In this document: piece by piece, positions 13,501-22,026 of the stretch
Layout: each line of letters starts with the position of its first letter
How positions within the stretch are numbered: the first letter of the stretch is position 1
Source of the DNA: Onchidella celtica
Lineage: Eukaryota > Mollusca > Gastropoda > Systellommatophora > Onchidiidae
Length of the DNA stretch: 64,000 bases
Direction of reading: 5' to 3'
NCBI GenBank assembly: GCA_963931925.1
Contig: OZ007581.1
Coordinates: 20,675,447 to 20,739,446 of the forward strand
Made by a program: the position numbers and the translations under genes
Notes under the pieces: model-generated
The model's database searches: none
What the model was told of the DNA's origin: nothing
What the model saw: only the letters and a program-made list of their open reading frames with translations

Positions 13501-14621
13501 TAGGATACAAGTTTCTGAAGTAATGTGGTTGGTCTATGAAGCCCTAATTACAAACTGATTTTTATTTTGGAGTTCTGGTTTGTTCTACTTCTGTCTCCAT
13601 TTCTGAAAACGGGCGATCTTTCATTACGTAGAAGAAGTGTGAAAAATACACACGCTGACATTTGTTTAAAATGCGTTGTAGCATTTATCGAGCTCTTCTA
13701 TAGTTCCGATTTATTCTAGCTGCTTATCATGATACCAGAGAGTACGTATGTGTGGAAAGGTTTCACTTTTGGTCGATTTGCACTGCGAAACACGGGAGGC
13801 GCCGCGCAACCATTGTTAACATGGAGGAGAAAGTAGGTCGCTGCGATAAACAATACCCGTTTGTGCATTTCCACGGGCCCTAAGAGCTTACAAACGGCTC
13901 TAAATAGTTTCAATCAGCCGAAAAATATGAACAAACCACAATTAATAGATATGCACACTGTCTTTGGTGAAGGCAGTCTCTTTCAATTTTTGTTTACCGC
14001 AACGACCTAGTTTCGCGATTTGGAGGTAATGAGATTTCTCTATACATACTCTCTGGTGATACTAAAGCCGCAAACGTTTAACGTCGAATTTCTCAGTTGT
14101 GCAAAAAGTGGAGTTGGCACAAACAAGACCTAAGGTCACGAAGAGTGTGGACATTTGGTCGTATGGTTGTTTTTGTCCATGTGAGTCAGGGTTGGGTAAT
14201 GTAGTCTGATCTGATGCCCGGGAATAAGGTTTTTCAGTGAAACTGCTTTATTAGGAATAGTTGCCGCTGCTAAATAATACATATCGCAGTCTGGCTTTCT
14301 CCAGGCTTCAGTGCAGAAAACTTACAACAGAAATATATACATTTACAATTTTGTGACAAACTCAACAGCAAGTGCACACTTACCTTGGGCTATAAAACCC
14401 ATAAGTTGTTGCTGCTGCCATTGTTTCTCTCATAGGATTTTTTTTAACATACTTGGCTACATATCATTGGCAGACTGAGGCTGAAGTTGACCTGTTCCCA
14501 ACCAGCCAATGCCACAGAGACAAATACTCGTTGTGCGTCAGTTCTGCCATTCAACCAGCAAAAATGGGCGGCATACATGGGATCAAATGGCGACAGTCAC
14601 TGGACCCCTCCAAACTTATGA
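995..14621 (+). CDS. FAM234 (ITFG3-like) family protein, 3' ten exons; 5' end outside window
   Basis: Exons with consistent phase: 995-1221, 1951-2132, 3110-3206, 4569-4752, 7191-7316, 9693-9817, 10839-11405, 12237-12429, 13340-13499, 14474-14621. They sum to 2 bases plus 669 codons including the stop. FAM234 proteins are single-pass type II membrane proteins with a luminal FG-GAP-like beta-propeller; their function is poorly known. Recognisable family blocks are VPDNRESYYSPQ, LLFGTGGETHNGSLWR, DVTQDGIEDIVIP, TPAVGFFNDDDIPD, GPGFPVYYYSQ, TTVLDGKTGK, SPLTISMEGAGNDVFL and the C-terminal QKWAAYMGSNGD. The exon 4 donor must be gtacgg at 4753 rather than the better-looking gtaagc four bases on, because only that restores phase (FVKGT-KDAEK). 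The last exon uses the acceptor at 14472-14473; a longer open frame there is a different frame. Odd: exon 10839-11405 adds a 189-residue low-complexity segment. N-terminal anchor not seen. Family call is by recognition, without a search. Confidence 0.85.
1525..1752. mobile_element. Small inverted-repeat element (MITE), family A, copy 1
   Basis: The left end GGCAGGTATCATACTAA and the reverse complement of the right end, GGGCGGTCTCATACTAA, match at 14 of 17 positions. TTA lies just outside both ends and could be the target duplication. It has no coding capacity. A diverged second copy lies at 8389-8600, sharing the blocks ATCATACTAAACCCAGAA, GCAGACAAGAAGT, TTAGTAAATCCG and ACATTTTGCTGGCAG. It sits in an intron of the FAM234 gene. 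Confidence 0.6.
2160..2238. repeat. Imperfect GTT/AAT triplet repeat
   Basis: Imperfect (GTT)n running into (AAT)n directly after the donor of the FAM234 exon 1951-2132. The open frames on the other strand here are repeat artefacts. Confidence 0.7.
2560..2581. repeat. Poly-G tract
   Basis: About 21 consecutive G with one leading T-G step, in a FAM234 intron. Similar long G or C runs recur at 361-374, 3882-3899, 6757-6769, 8710-8721, 44341-44354, 44383-44396, 45243-45256 and 45521-45542. Confidence 0.8.
2673..3022. mobile_element. Inverted-repeat bounded segment containing a family B MITE
   Basis: CACGGTCATTTCACAAC near 2675 pairs with TTGTGAAATGACGGTG near 3006 (about 15 bp). The enclosed DNA includes a family B MITE (2822-2938) with its own ends. 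It may be one larger inverted-repeat element or a nested insertion. No coding region. Confidence 0.4.
2822..2938. mobile_element. Family B MITE, copy 1
   Basis: It begins GACTGTTGTTATGGGAACG and ends TTCCCTAACAGCAGC, imperfect inverted ends. The core shares CAAAGCCAAATAGAGAA, TTCACTGTTCAGC and AAAATACTACGC with the copies at 5178-5308, 14882-14970 (diverged) and 15773-15893. About 120 bp, non-coding. Confidence 0.6.
4862..5060. mobile_element. Diverged relative of the 9026-9293 MITE
   Basis: Shares ACGTTTGCCCC, CTTCTCATAGCTTTAT, TATCCCTAACTACTCAGAT and GACCTAGCAACAC with the middle of the inverted-repeat element at 9026-9293. Ends not resolved. Confidence 0.45.
5178..5308. mobile_element. 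Family B MITE, copy 2
   Basis: Shares GGGGGACCGTAGTC, TGTGTTCACTGTTCAGCTAT, TGTAAAATACCA and CCCTAAACAACAG with the other copies. Non-coding, in a FAM234 intron. Confidence 0.55.
5310..6750. other. Intronic DNA with no clear feature
   Basis: This is part of the FAM234 intron between exons 4569-4752 and 7191-7316. I see no exon. A fragment at 6111-6142 (AAGATAAGAATCACTTTATT then GTCCCACTACTG) resembles the ends found at 7335 and 58605, probably a shared retroelement or MITE end. Otherwise unassigned. Confidence 0.5.
6776..6990. repeat. Head-to-head pair of tRNA-like SINE heads forming an inverted repeat
   Basis: The plus-strand head at about 6895-6990 has GGCCGAACGGTTAAG (A-box-like) and GGTTCGATCC (B box, 6973-6982). 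A minus-strand partner at 6776-6832 is its imperfect reverse complement (CGGCACCAATTGCC, TTAACCGTTAGGCC and ATCTCTAAAAAAAA against TTTTTTTTAGAGACGG). The arms are about 55-65 bp and the gap about 60 bp. The partner lacks the B box. A functional tRNA is unlikely: there is no matching acceptor stem and a pyrimidine-rich tail follows. Confidence 0.6.
7330..7470. mobile_element. Dispersed repeat with TATACAGCGCCCAATCC-type sequence
   Basis: ATATAAGATAAGAATCAACT and TTATTGTCC are followed by an AAT-rich stretch and then GTTTATACAGCGCCCAATCC ... GCTCTAGGCGCTTTAC. This resembles a short interspersed repeat that I recall from marine invertebrate genomes, but the family is not assigned. It starts just after the donor of the FAM234 exon 7191-7316. 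Confidence 0.4.
7480..7573. repeat. (CT)n, poly-C and (CA)n microsatellite
   Basis: (CT)n runs from 7480, then C(11-12), CT-rich sequence and (CA)n to about 7570. Open frames on both strands here are artefacts. Confidence 0.95.
8040..8190. mobile_element. Dispersed repeat, also present at 58590-58745
   Basis: Shares GAAATTC.CTT..CACAG, GCATCTTACACATCAT (58 kb copy: GCGTCTTACGCATCATCACA), ATCA.A..AGTAACA and the end AAGTAACATGGCATGG with 58590-58745. The 58 kb copy also has the GATAGGATAACATGAGAATT then GCTTTATTATCCC end, which is seen separately at 6111 and 7335. Non-coding. Confidence 0.55.
8389..8600. mobile_element. Family A MITE, copy 2
   Basis: It starts GGGTGCTATCATACTAAACC, followed by blocks shared with 1525-1752. 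The right end has decayed. Located in the FAM234 intron before exon 9693-9817. Confidence 0.55.
9026..9293. mobile_element. MITE with AGTCTAGGCGCACT-type inverted ends
   Basis: The left end AAGACTAGGCGCACTGTCTT pairs with the reverse complement of the right end, CAGTCTAGGCGCACTCACGC. A second complementary block (TGTGTCG inside the left arm and CGACACA-like bases inside the right) extends the arms. About 268 bp, non-coding. Its centre is related to 4862-5060. Confidence 0.6.
10839..11405 (+). other. Low-complexity N/Y/Q/G/P-rich linker exon of the FAM234 protein
   Basis: This 567-bp phase 0-0 exon encodes 189 residues. It starts GGLSGAPYQRPNEDIYNQPG, is dominated by Tyr, Asn, Gln, Gly, Pro and Ser for about 145 residues, and then becomes basic with YRKRRSNN, HELWEKLTSRKKREMRHIF and HDDEGLQ. 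The last part (from about HELWEKL) looks like the ordinary family sequence; the low-complexity part looks like an insertion into the luminal domain. RKRR fits the R-X-K/R-R proprotein convertase consensus. As the exon is in phase 0 on both sides, skipping it would keep the frame. Confidence 0.75.
12001..12243 (+). repeat. Tandem repeat built from a splice-acceptor junction
   Basis: Six diverged units of about 35-50 bp precede the exon starting at 12237. Each has the plan CTCAGCGATTGTTGTAAAGTG followed by TTTCTTATCTTATCT. The true junction, TTATCTCAG then CGATTGTTG, is itself the last unit: the first unit at 12001 repeats the acceptor and the first ten bases of the exon. Four or five upstream AGs therefore sit in near-identical pyrimidine-rich context. 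Confidence 0.8.
12430..13339. other. FAM234 intron, no feature recognised
   Basis: AT-rich DNA between two well-supported exons. I see no repeat family and no further exon. An open frame entering from 13252 belongs to the exon only from 13340. Confidence 0.5.
13610..14150. repeat. Older dispersed repeat interrupted by the 322-bp MITE; paralogue at 60890-61105
   Basis: On the left: ATTACGTAGAAG, TTTGTTTAAAATGCGTTG and TTCCGATTTATT. On the right: AAGCCGCAAACGTTTAACG, CGAATTTCTCAGT and CAAAAAGTGG. All recur in order at 60890-61105 (AAGCCGCAAACGTTTAACGA, CGAATTTCTCAGTA). Both copies lie in the intron just upstream of a coding exon. Family unknown. Confidence 0.7.
13735..14056. mobile_element. 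322-bp MITE with CCAGAGAGTAYGTATG ends and TGATA target duplication
   Basis: The left end CCAGAGAGTACGTATG and the reverse complement of the right end, CCAGAGAGTATGTATG, differ at one position. TGATA flanks both sides (13730-13734 and 14057-14061). A related sequence at about 60890-61105 lacks the insert, which acts as an empty-site control. The interior is unusually GC-rich (GGAGGCGCCGCGCAACC) and non-coding. It lies in the last FAM234 intron. Confidence 0.8.
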
Positions 14622-15078
14622 GAAAGATACCTATGGCAAGAAAGATGGCATGAAACTTCAGTTGCATCATTTGTTGTGAAATAATCTGTTTTCTCTGGTT
14701 AATTATGACTGCTACTGTTTTGAACATGATCTTGTGCCCGGAAAGGTTGATTTTATTAGGAAAAATCAATTCCTTTCTCCAGTGTCATAACTTAATGATT
14801 ATACTAAAGTTCCGAATATAATCATTTATCTTATTTTGTTTAATCGTCTTCTTGTTTGTCAAGAATTCTACACTGGGACAGTTTCCAAGTTACGCCAAAC
14901 AGAGAAAATATATTATGTGAAGAGTGAACCCAACTCAACATTTTCTCAATTTGGCTTCACTTGGAAAATGTGATTTTCAACAGCAGTTTGAACTTAACTT
15001 TTGAAATGAACAAGACTGAATCAATATTTATTTCACTTAATTTACTTATTTTACTTCAAAAATTAGTAAATTAATAAA
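14622..15078 (+). other. Probable 3' UTR of the FAM234 gene with AATAAA
   Basis: Follows the stop codon at 14619-14621. AATAAA at 15073-15078 is a candidate polyadenylation signal; others occur downstream (AATAAAATAA near 15461), so the true 3' end is not fixed. It contains the stem-loop at 14882-14970. Confidence 0.5.
14882..14970. repeat. Long stem-loop, diverged family B MITE
   Basis: TTTCCAAGTTACGCCAAACA (14882 on) pairs with TTTGGCTTCACTTGGAAAAT (ending 14970); the complementary arms are about 28 bp and the loop about 30 bp. The centre (GAGAAAATGT, TTCACTCTTCA on the minus strand) resembles family B. Confidence 0.6.
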
Positions 15079-15742
15079 TCTGTTGAAAATTCATTTTTCT
15101 TTTAAATCAAATGAGCTGACAATAATGTCCATTAATGGTGCCGGACGTCTTCGTGGAAGATAAAGATTGTAGCCATTCACAGCTATTACCTGGTTACTTT
15201 TCTCTTGACCTAGACTTACTAGGGTGTTGTAAGTACAGCTGAAATTGGCAAGCAGGCTCTGCCAGTGGGGACGCCTGGTACAAACATAGCTCGGGGACTT
15301 TAAATGTAAAGATGGCACAGAGAGAATGTAAATCGTGAGAGGGCAACAAAGTTATATGGAATTAAGAAGTACCACATTATAATGCATTGTCATTATTATG
15401 ATTATATGCTCATTACATGTTGTGGACAATTAACATATCTGTGGCTATAAACAATATAAAAATAAAATAACTTACATTTACCATCCTCATGCTTGTATTA
15501 TAACAATCTATTTTTGTGGAAAAAAAAAAATATTCAAGTATATCCAACAATGTGCTTTCATTGCTTTTAACTTGAAAATGTCATCTGATATGTAAACTTC
15601 ACAAAACTGACAAACTGGACAAAAAATATTCACTGTTCATTTCTCATAATTAATACTTTTCATCAGTCTGTGGTCATTGTTATTGTTGCTTTATTCAGGT
15701 TTGTATGATTGAAAATCAGACCAATGTTCACCAAATTTGTGT

Positions 15743-15908
15743 AGGATGACCTTTCACATCTAGTCCACTTTTAGACTGTTGTTAGGGGACGCTGGTATTT
15801 TATATCTGAAGCATTGCTGAACAGCGAACATAACTGGGCATTTTCCCTATTTGGCTTTGTGGTTACGGTCCCCTAGCAACAAGATTTGAAGGTCACCCTG
15901 GATGGCTT
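15743..15908. mobile_element. Family B MITE, best-preserved copy
   Basis: The inner ends ACTGTTGTTAGGGGACG and CGGTCCCCTAGCAACAAG are inverted repeats. An outer arm (AGGATGACCTTTCACATCT against AGATTTGAAGGTCACCCTGG) extends the inverted repeat to about 35 bp in total. The core contains GAACAGCGAACATAACTGGG, CATTTTCCCTATTTGGCTTT. Non-coding. Confidence 0.65.
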
Positions 15909-16269
15909 TAGTAAGCCTGATATAATTTATGCACTGCCAATCCTTAACTTTGCTCATTTCCATTGTCTTTTACTTTTGGAATCCAATGAATAAGTGTTGA
16001 TTTGTATTGACTGATCTGAAAACTGCATCACAATGTTATATTATTTGTTGTTGCTGTTTTTGTTTTGTTTGTTAATTTTTGTTGTTTTTGTTTTCTTTCT
16101 TGTTTGGTTGTTGTTTCCATTTCCAGGGTGATAACATGTAAATCATAAATAATTAAACCACGCGTGCAAAACACTCATTGATGAAAAAGAATTTCGTATT
16201 GAACAATGGCGGGCACCATATCTGAGCAGTGACCTAGTTTTTCTCCAGTTCTGAAATGCTTTTAAAAAC

Positions 16270-16415
16270 AAACAGCAGACTTAAATGCTCCAGCTAGTTG
16301 GATGGTGACGTTACCATCGATATTGAGACCTGCGGCATCAGCCAACTAGCTCACTGAAACTCTAATGTCGTGACATCGCCATCCACCTAGTCGGCTGACC
16401 GAAAATCGGCTAGTG
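16270..16415. repeat. Imperfect inverted repeat around CTAGTTGGATGGTGACG
   Basis: CAGCTAGTTGGATGGTGACG pairs with CATCGCCATCCACCTAGTCG; an inner GCCAACTAGCT also pairs with the left arm. About 130 bp, MITE-like, no second copy seen in the window. Confidence 0.45.
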
Positions 16416-16419
16416 TGAC

Positions 16420-18890
16420 TGACGGTCATTGTCGCAAAATTAATGTGATTTGGGCAAACTTGGTATTTCCCACTTGCGAGATAATATAGGAAATCAGTGT
16501 ACGTTTAGAGATTATGATGAGAAGATAGTTTGGTGAGATTATGTTGGGAAATGTTCCATTTTGAATCACACCCTTGAAATGTATAAATGTGATGCTGGAC
16601 AAAATTTTGTAGCACTCTGCAGACTTTCTGGCACAGGCCCGTTTGCTATAATCATCATATTATAAAGGAAGTAGGCCTCCAATATAATCATGACAGGCTT
16701 TTTTAACCGCTGAGCCTTAAATTCTACAAAATATCATATTGCGCATAAGCAGACGTAAAGGTGAACATTTTCCTCCAGTATAATTAAAAAGTATGACAGG
16801 AAATTTGAATTTACACATCAAAACTCAACTTTAAAAATCACATCTGTGTAATCCCCAAGTCAGCAGGCCAACTAGTAATAATAATAACCAATAACAAATA
16901 TTTGTTTTGCCCTTCATCCCGTCAAATTCTAGCTGTAACCGCTTTACAATCACCAGCTCCCCCGTTGGAGAGTGATAAAGAGGGTGATAAATCGCTGTGT
17001 GTTAGATGAGCCTACCGCCCGACGCCAGTATTATACATGTAGAGGGGAGAAGAACGAAATTTCCGATTATAGTTTTCGATTATCCTAGAGGAAAATGGCT
17101 TTCTTCCTTGGCGGCTAAAAAAATGTAAAATAAAAAAATCTCAAAAGCTGAATGTTGACCCAAAACGCATAGGTCTACGTAATTTACCGTCAAAAATTCA
17201 GGCAGAACACAAAATTTGATCACTTTTTGGTCGCATTGTCACGAAATTGTAGATGCTTACCTCCATAATAGAATGAGACTTCAACTCACATTCAATATTC
17301 ACCAATATAAGAAAATGCTAAAAATGAGACAACGGTTAGAAAAAGTTGTGGTTGCATTCCATCAGTTTAAAAGGTGTTGTTTCAGACATTTCTTGACAAT
17401 TGAATGTTTCGTGTATATATCTCAACCTCGTTATTTTGTGTTTGTGATAACTGAATGCCGCGGGAGTGTTGTTCTACTGTTGATCAAACTGGTCCAAAAT
17501 GGCAATATTTTTTTTCTTAAATGCTCATCCTTACTAACGTACTGTTATGTTCCCTTGTTTTAATGAAATGGGACCTCTGTAATTTTAAGAGGAATGTGAC
17601 GGTCTGATAGACAGGTAAACAGCACGTAAATTAAATATCGTTTTGCCGTGTGCACTATTTCATATTTGAATAAACCTAGCCAGCAACCATACGCGTGTAT
17701 ACATCAGTACGACGTAGTCACGTTTGTTCGTAAGAATGATATCGTTAGACATAGGTCAGATGGTTACAACGTCGCATCGTTGTCGATTTGTTGTTGGAAA
17801 TCCGCACTAACGGAAACCCTATGCAAATCTACTTTGGATTGACGTAAGGAAGGGACGGCGGTAATAACCTTTGAAATATTAATTAAACCAGGAGAAACTA
17901 CCAAGCTGGGACGTGTGACAAATGTATAATAATGTGTAAATTAATTCATATATTATTGTAAAATTAATTGTGACGTCCTTTCCGTGTTGTTTTGCAAAAT
18001 AATCATGACAATACAAAACAAAACTGAAAATAAAATGACAAATGATTCAAAACCTGTTTGTTTTTTCTTTTCAAACTTTATAAAGCTCTTTGTTTTTATT
18101 TTGTAAATATTTTAGGAAAAAATATAATTATAATTATGATGGTTGTGCTTCTAAACCTTGCTATTGTGCCGACGTCATCATCAGTTGTGTGATAATTATG
18201 TAATGTGTGTTTTCTTGACTGCTCAATTCTGTGCGTCCACATCTCAATTTAATTAATAATACTAATCATTTCATTCATCTTGCATTTCAACACTTAAGCC
18301 CTCAAACAAAACCGTGTAGACGCAGATGTCCGATCACACCGCTGTTCTGGGTGGCTGATAAGAGACTGAGATTTCACGTAGGCGATATAGTGGGAGGACA
18401 GAACGTGGTAATTAAACCCACAAGTCTCGGTCAAATCATTGTATTTACATTTATTTATATCGTAGTAATCAAATATCTATATCTATAAGATTCTAAATCT
18501 CTCGTCTGGAATATGGCATTGTTGCAGTTAATTTGCTCACAGGTGGCATTCACAAGGTAAATGGGACTTTTTAATTTTTCCCACTGTTTTTTTTTGCATT
18601 AACTTTTTGTTGTTTTGTCATCAACTGATTCTTCCATGTCAAAATGATTTAAATTGTTCTTGTTTGCACCAGGCACTCGTAAATCATAGCAGAGATAACT
18701 GTGTAGTGAAAGAGTGCAAGGGGGCTGTTACACATTGCCAACATAATTTTTGTGAGCACAGCCCTCTTGTGCGAAACTATTTTACTCGGTACATTAATTT
18801 CTATGGTTTTTTACCTCGCTCTATTTTTATCGAGTACCCACTTTAAAAAAGCCTCATTTGTTTTTCAGGTGGGTTTTTTGTTTGTGTGTG
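16420..18890. other. Intergenic DNA with no gene recognised
   Basis: AT-rich. A 115-codon open frame at 17216-17563 has no recognisable domain and no splice context, so I do not call it a gene. No RNA gene or transposon end was identified. Confidence 0.5.
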
Positions 18891-18897
18891 TGTGTGT

Positions 18898-18971
<74 letters not shown>

Positions 18972-18972
18972 G
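18890..18972. repeat. (GTT)n microsatellite
   Basis: Nearly pure (TTG)n with two GTC interruptions, preceded by (GT)n. Confidence 0.95.
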
Positions 18973-19197
18973 CACCAGTTGTAGATATCACTGCATTCCA
19001 ATATGTTTGTTTTTGTTGTTCATAATTAGGTCCCTGTTCTGCATGCGAAAGGTCCTGAAATAGAACAGCACCAGGTGTGATGTTACTTTTTGGGTCAACG
19101 TTTTAATCAGCAAAGTATTTGGTTATCATTAAGACACACTATGATATGTTTGTAGGCTTATATAAAGTATTATCTTAAGCGTTCGTGTGTTCCATGT

Positions 19198-19395
19198 GTT
19201 AAGCTGGGTTTTTATGTGTACAGAAACGGAAACGTCAAAATCAATCCAAGTACTGAAATAGAGAGAGTGTTTTCGTGTGTACGCAAGCGCCTCTTCCGTA
19301 TACATGGAAACATTCTTTCTTTTTATCGCATGGTGGATTTATTACATTTCCGTTGCTGTTTCCGTTTCCATACCCTCGAAAACATAGCTTGATGC
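19198..19395. mobile_element. Family C MITE, copy 1
   Basis: The left end TTAAGCTGGGTTTTTATGTG, then TACAGAAACGGAAACGTC, pairs with the right end GCTGTTTCCGTTTCCATACC ... CGAAAACATAGCTT. A second copy is at 50083-50275 with the same layout. About 195 bp, non-coding. Confidence 0.65.
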
Positions 19396-21293
19396 ATTAT
19401 CGTGCTAATATTTATCACTTTGGGATGCCAGTGCATGAAAAGACGACAAACAGTGATAGTGGTAAGAGAAAACATTACGTTCAGCAAATGCACAGTTAAC
19501 GATATCAGCTGGTAATGTGGTTAATATCAAAGCAATTTTTATTACATCAATTTGTGTGACTTAAGGACAAAAACTACATTATCCACCCTTTCTTCAAGCT
19601 AACCGTATGGACTATTATTGATTGTTCTGATTTCCAGCGATCAACACGATGTGTGCCACTGTTGCTGTTCAAGGGAGAGTTAAGTCTCAAGGTTATTGTA
19701 TTCTCTTTCTTCTGTTTGATCTCAATTTATAATCTGCCAGTAAAAAATGTCGATTTACATCTGCTGTTTCTAGCAGGCTGCCCCTTAAAAAAATGTATTA
19801 TAAATATAACAGGGGCATTTTCAACTTATTGGAAATCTGATTTTCTCATTGTGTCGATATGTTGAAGTTTGAAGATGTCTTTATTGTCTTATTTCAGCCT
19901 GTGCACAACAATTTCTAAATGACGTGAGTCAGTCTCCATTATTTAATTTCATTGACACATGTTGCTGCCTCATATAAGCTTAGGGTACTTCTTCCTACAT
20001 TTGTAAGAGAAACTGGAACAGAATATTTCAATATTTTTTACCGTTATTCTGTAAACAGAATTAAGCTGTTAGTATTTCCTCCCGCCCCATCCAGATCTGC
20101 CCCTGCCCCATCCCATCCTCACCACGTACTGTAGTTGTTTTTAATCCAAATCTAAAGCTTGGGCAAATATATATATATATATATTGGATGAGTCACAAAA
20201 ATAAATGAAAAGAAATGCAAAGAAAATGGATAGATTTTAATGTTTACCAGGACAGAAAGATATAAGTAAGGAAAGACGGCAAGGATAGAGAGGGGAGATT
20301 TCAAAAATTTATTAGGACAGAAAATAATGCATGAAGACAGGGAAAGAAGCTGGTGCTCAGTAGAGGCGAGGAATCCTCGAAGGCTATAAAATATCAGGGA
20401 AAATCACCGAGGATCCAATGAATGAAATGAAAATATGAAAACGGGGTGAAACTTAATAATGTTTCAAAAAGAAACAATTAATAATTGACGTAAGCGATGT
20501 GTAAACAATAATAGTATCATGATAATTATGTCTTTGAGTACATATCTTTAATGTCTTTATGATGATGATGATGGTGCGTCTCGCCTGTGCTGTAAACTGT
20601 TGTTATTTTTACATTATTATTTCATTAATATCAATGTATCGTCTGTGTACATATTGACAATGGCCAAAACTATTATATCATGACTATTTTAAGTTCAGTT
20701 TCGTGCTACGTGCTGTGTTTCTGTGATATAAGAACAAAGGTAATAAAATTATCTACCTATCTTTACAGTCTTGCTTTTTCTTTCTTTTTATTTCAACCAT
20801 AAACGATTTGTTCTATTTGTTCTATATGGGCCAACGGTACAAGTATAATAATTTGCAACTAGCGCTTGTGATCTTCTGACAGCGCACCTAAGCTGTAGCA
20901 TTCAGAGTTCCGATTGTTTGGGGGCGGAAATGGAAGGAACAAGCAAGATAAACATAAAATCAACAACAATATTGTAAAGAGAGCCAAAAAGAAAAAAAAA
21001 CTTACTAATTGAAATGTGCATCTGTATCTATCAAAGAGAAATTAACAACTTTCCCTAAATGATTTTTCATATGCTTGTTCTGTCAGATTACTAGATCGCA
21101 AAGAAGTGGATGGATAATAATTATATCCTGAAAGAAACAGAAAGAAACAAGAAATCATGTTTGCCATCTGCAGTTTGCGTGTAGCGTGTACTTGTTATTA
21201 TCATATTCTCTTCTGGTCTTTCTTTAGTTCCTTCCTTCCTTCTTTCTCTTGTCCGTCCACAAAGCTTCCATCCAGTTCTACAATTACAGTACC
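19396..21293. other. Intergenic DNA, no gene recognised
   Basis: Contains a short (TA)n tract near 20168-20185 and an ATG-type triplet run near 20562-20575. TAATAAAATT near 20741 followed by TATCTACCTATC resembles a polyadenylated or retroposed end, but no element could be delimited. A CT/TTCC-rich tract lies at 21210-21250, just before the LINE target site. Confidence 0.45.
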
Positions 21294-21307
21294 ATTAAGT
21301 AACAAGG

Positions 21308-22026
21308 TAGCGGTGTGGTCATAGGCTTGTTTGCCTAAATCACAGACGAAGAATTGAGCAAACTTCCCGGACGCAGCTTCGAAGCTGGCGGCAGCAGGCC
21401 AGTGGTTGATTGATAGGGCAGATGGCAATATACCGTCACTCTGGCCTGGATATCGGGACACAGAGCATCCACCAGTATTGGTGTTCTTTGGTTTGGGTCT
21501 TTCACCCTAGTCAGTTGGGACTGCGAGGCTGTGGAGTAGCCTACAGGCAGCCGGTCAGGCAATATGACTGTCCCTCTGGCATCCTCCTGCACCTGGATAC
21601 ATTTCCAGTCGTCTTGACCCTGTCTTGCCACTTGGATAAGTTGTGTCCAGGCGAGAGAGTGAGTCTGATGTTTGCGCAGCTCTTTCTCACTATAAACAAA
21701 TTCTTTGCGCCAGTCTTAACACTCACCTCGTCTTCTTTCATCTTTGTCTCGTCTTCTTTCCTCTCAAAATTCCAACGGCGATGGGCGAGTGCGGTGGCAG
21801 CAGGTTTGGATAGACTGGAAGCTGTTAGCACAGACCTACACGTTGGTGGCTGTGGGCTATGGTCGCTTCATCGTCGATTGAAGTGGAGGCGTGGGGAGGC
21901 AGCACCCACAGTAGCTGAGCAGCCTTATTTAAGGATAGCACTGCTCACCTCAACTGAGGAAGGGGCTAGAAAAGGTGCCCTAAAGAAAGCCCACTTCACA
22001 TCACCCTGACTGGTATACCGCGACCA
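21308..22026 (+). promoter_or_regulatory. 5' leader of the LINE
   Basis: About 719 bp, clearly richer in GC than its surroundings, presumably carrying the internal promoter. It contains several medium open frames on both strands (the longest, 21410-22009 on plus, has no recognisable gag or RNA-binding motif). I treat it as untranslated leader. Confidence 0.5.

Noticed and set aside
14453-14653. Open frame continuing to TGA at 14653 as the last FAM234 exon
   Set aside because: It is out of phase with the preceding exon. The acceptor at 14472-14473 gives the right phase and the family C-terminus QKWAAYMGSNGD, ending at 14621.
17216-17563. 115-codon open frame as a gene
   Set aside because: No recognisable domain, no splice or promoter context, ordinary AT-rich composition.
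21410-22009. LINE ORF1 or host gene
   Set aside because: No RNA-binding, zinc-knuckle or other gag-like motif. Several overlapping frames exist on both strands, as expected in a GC-richer untranslated leader.
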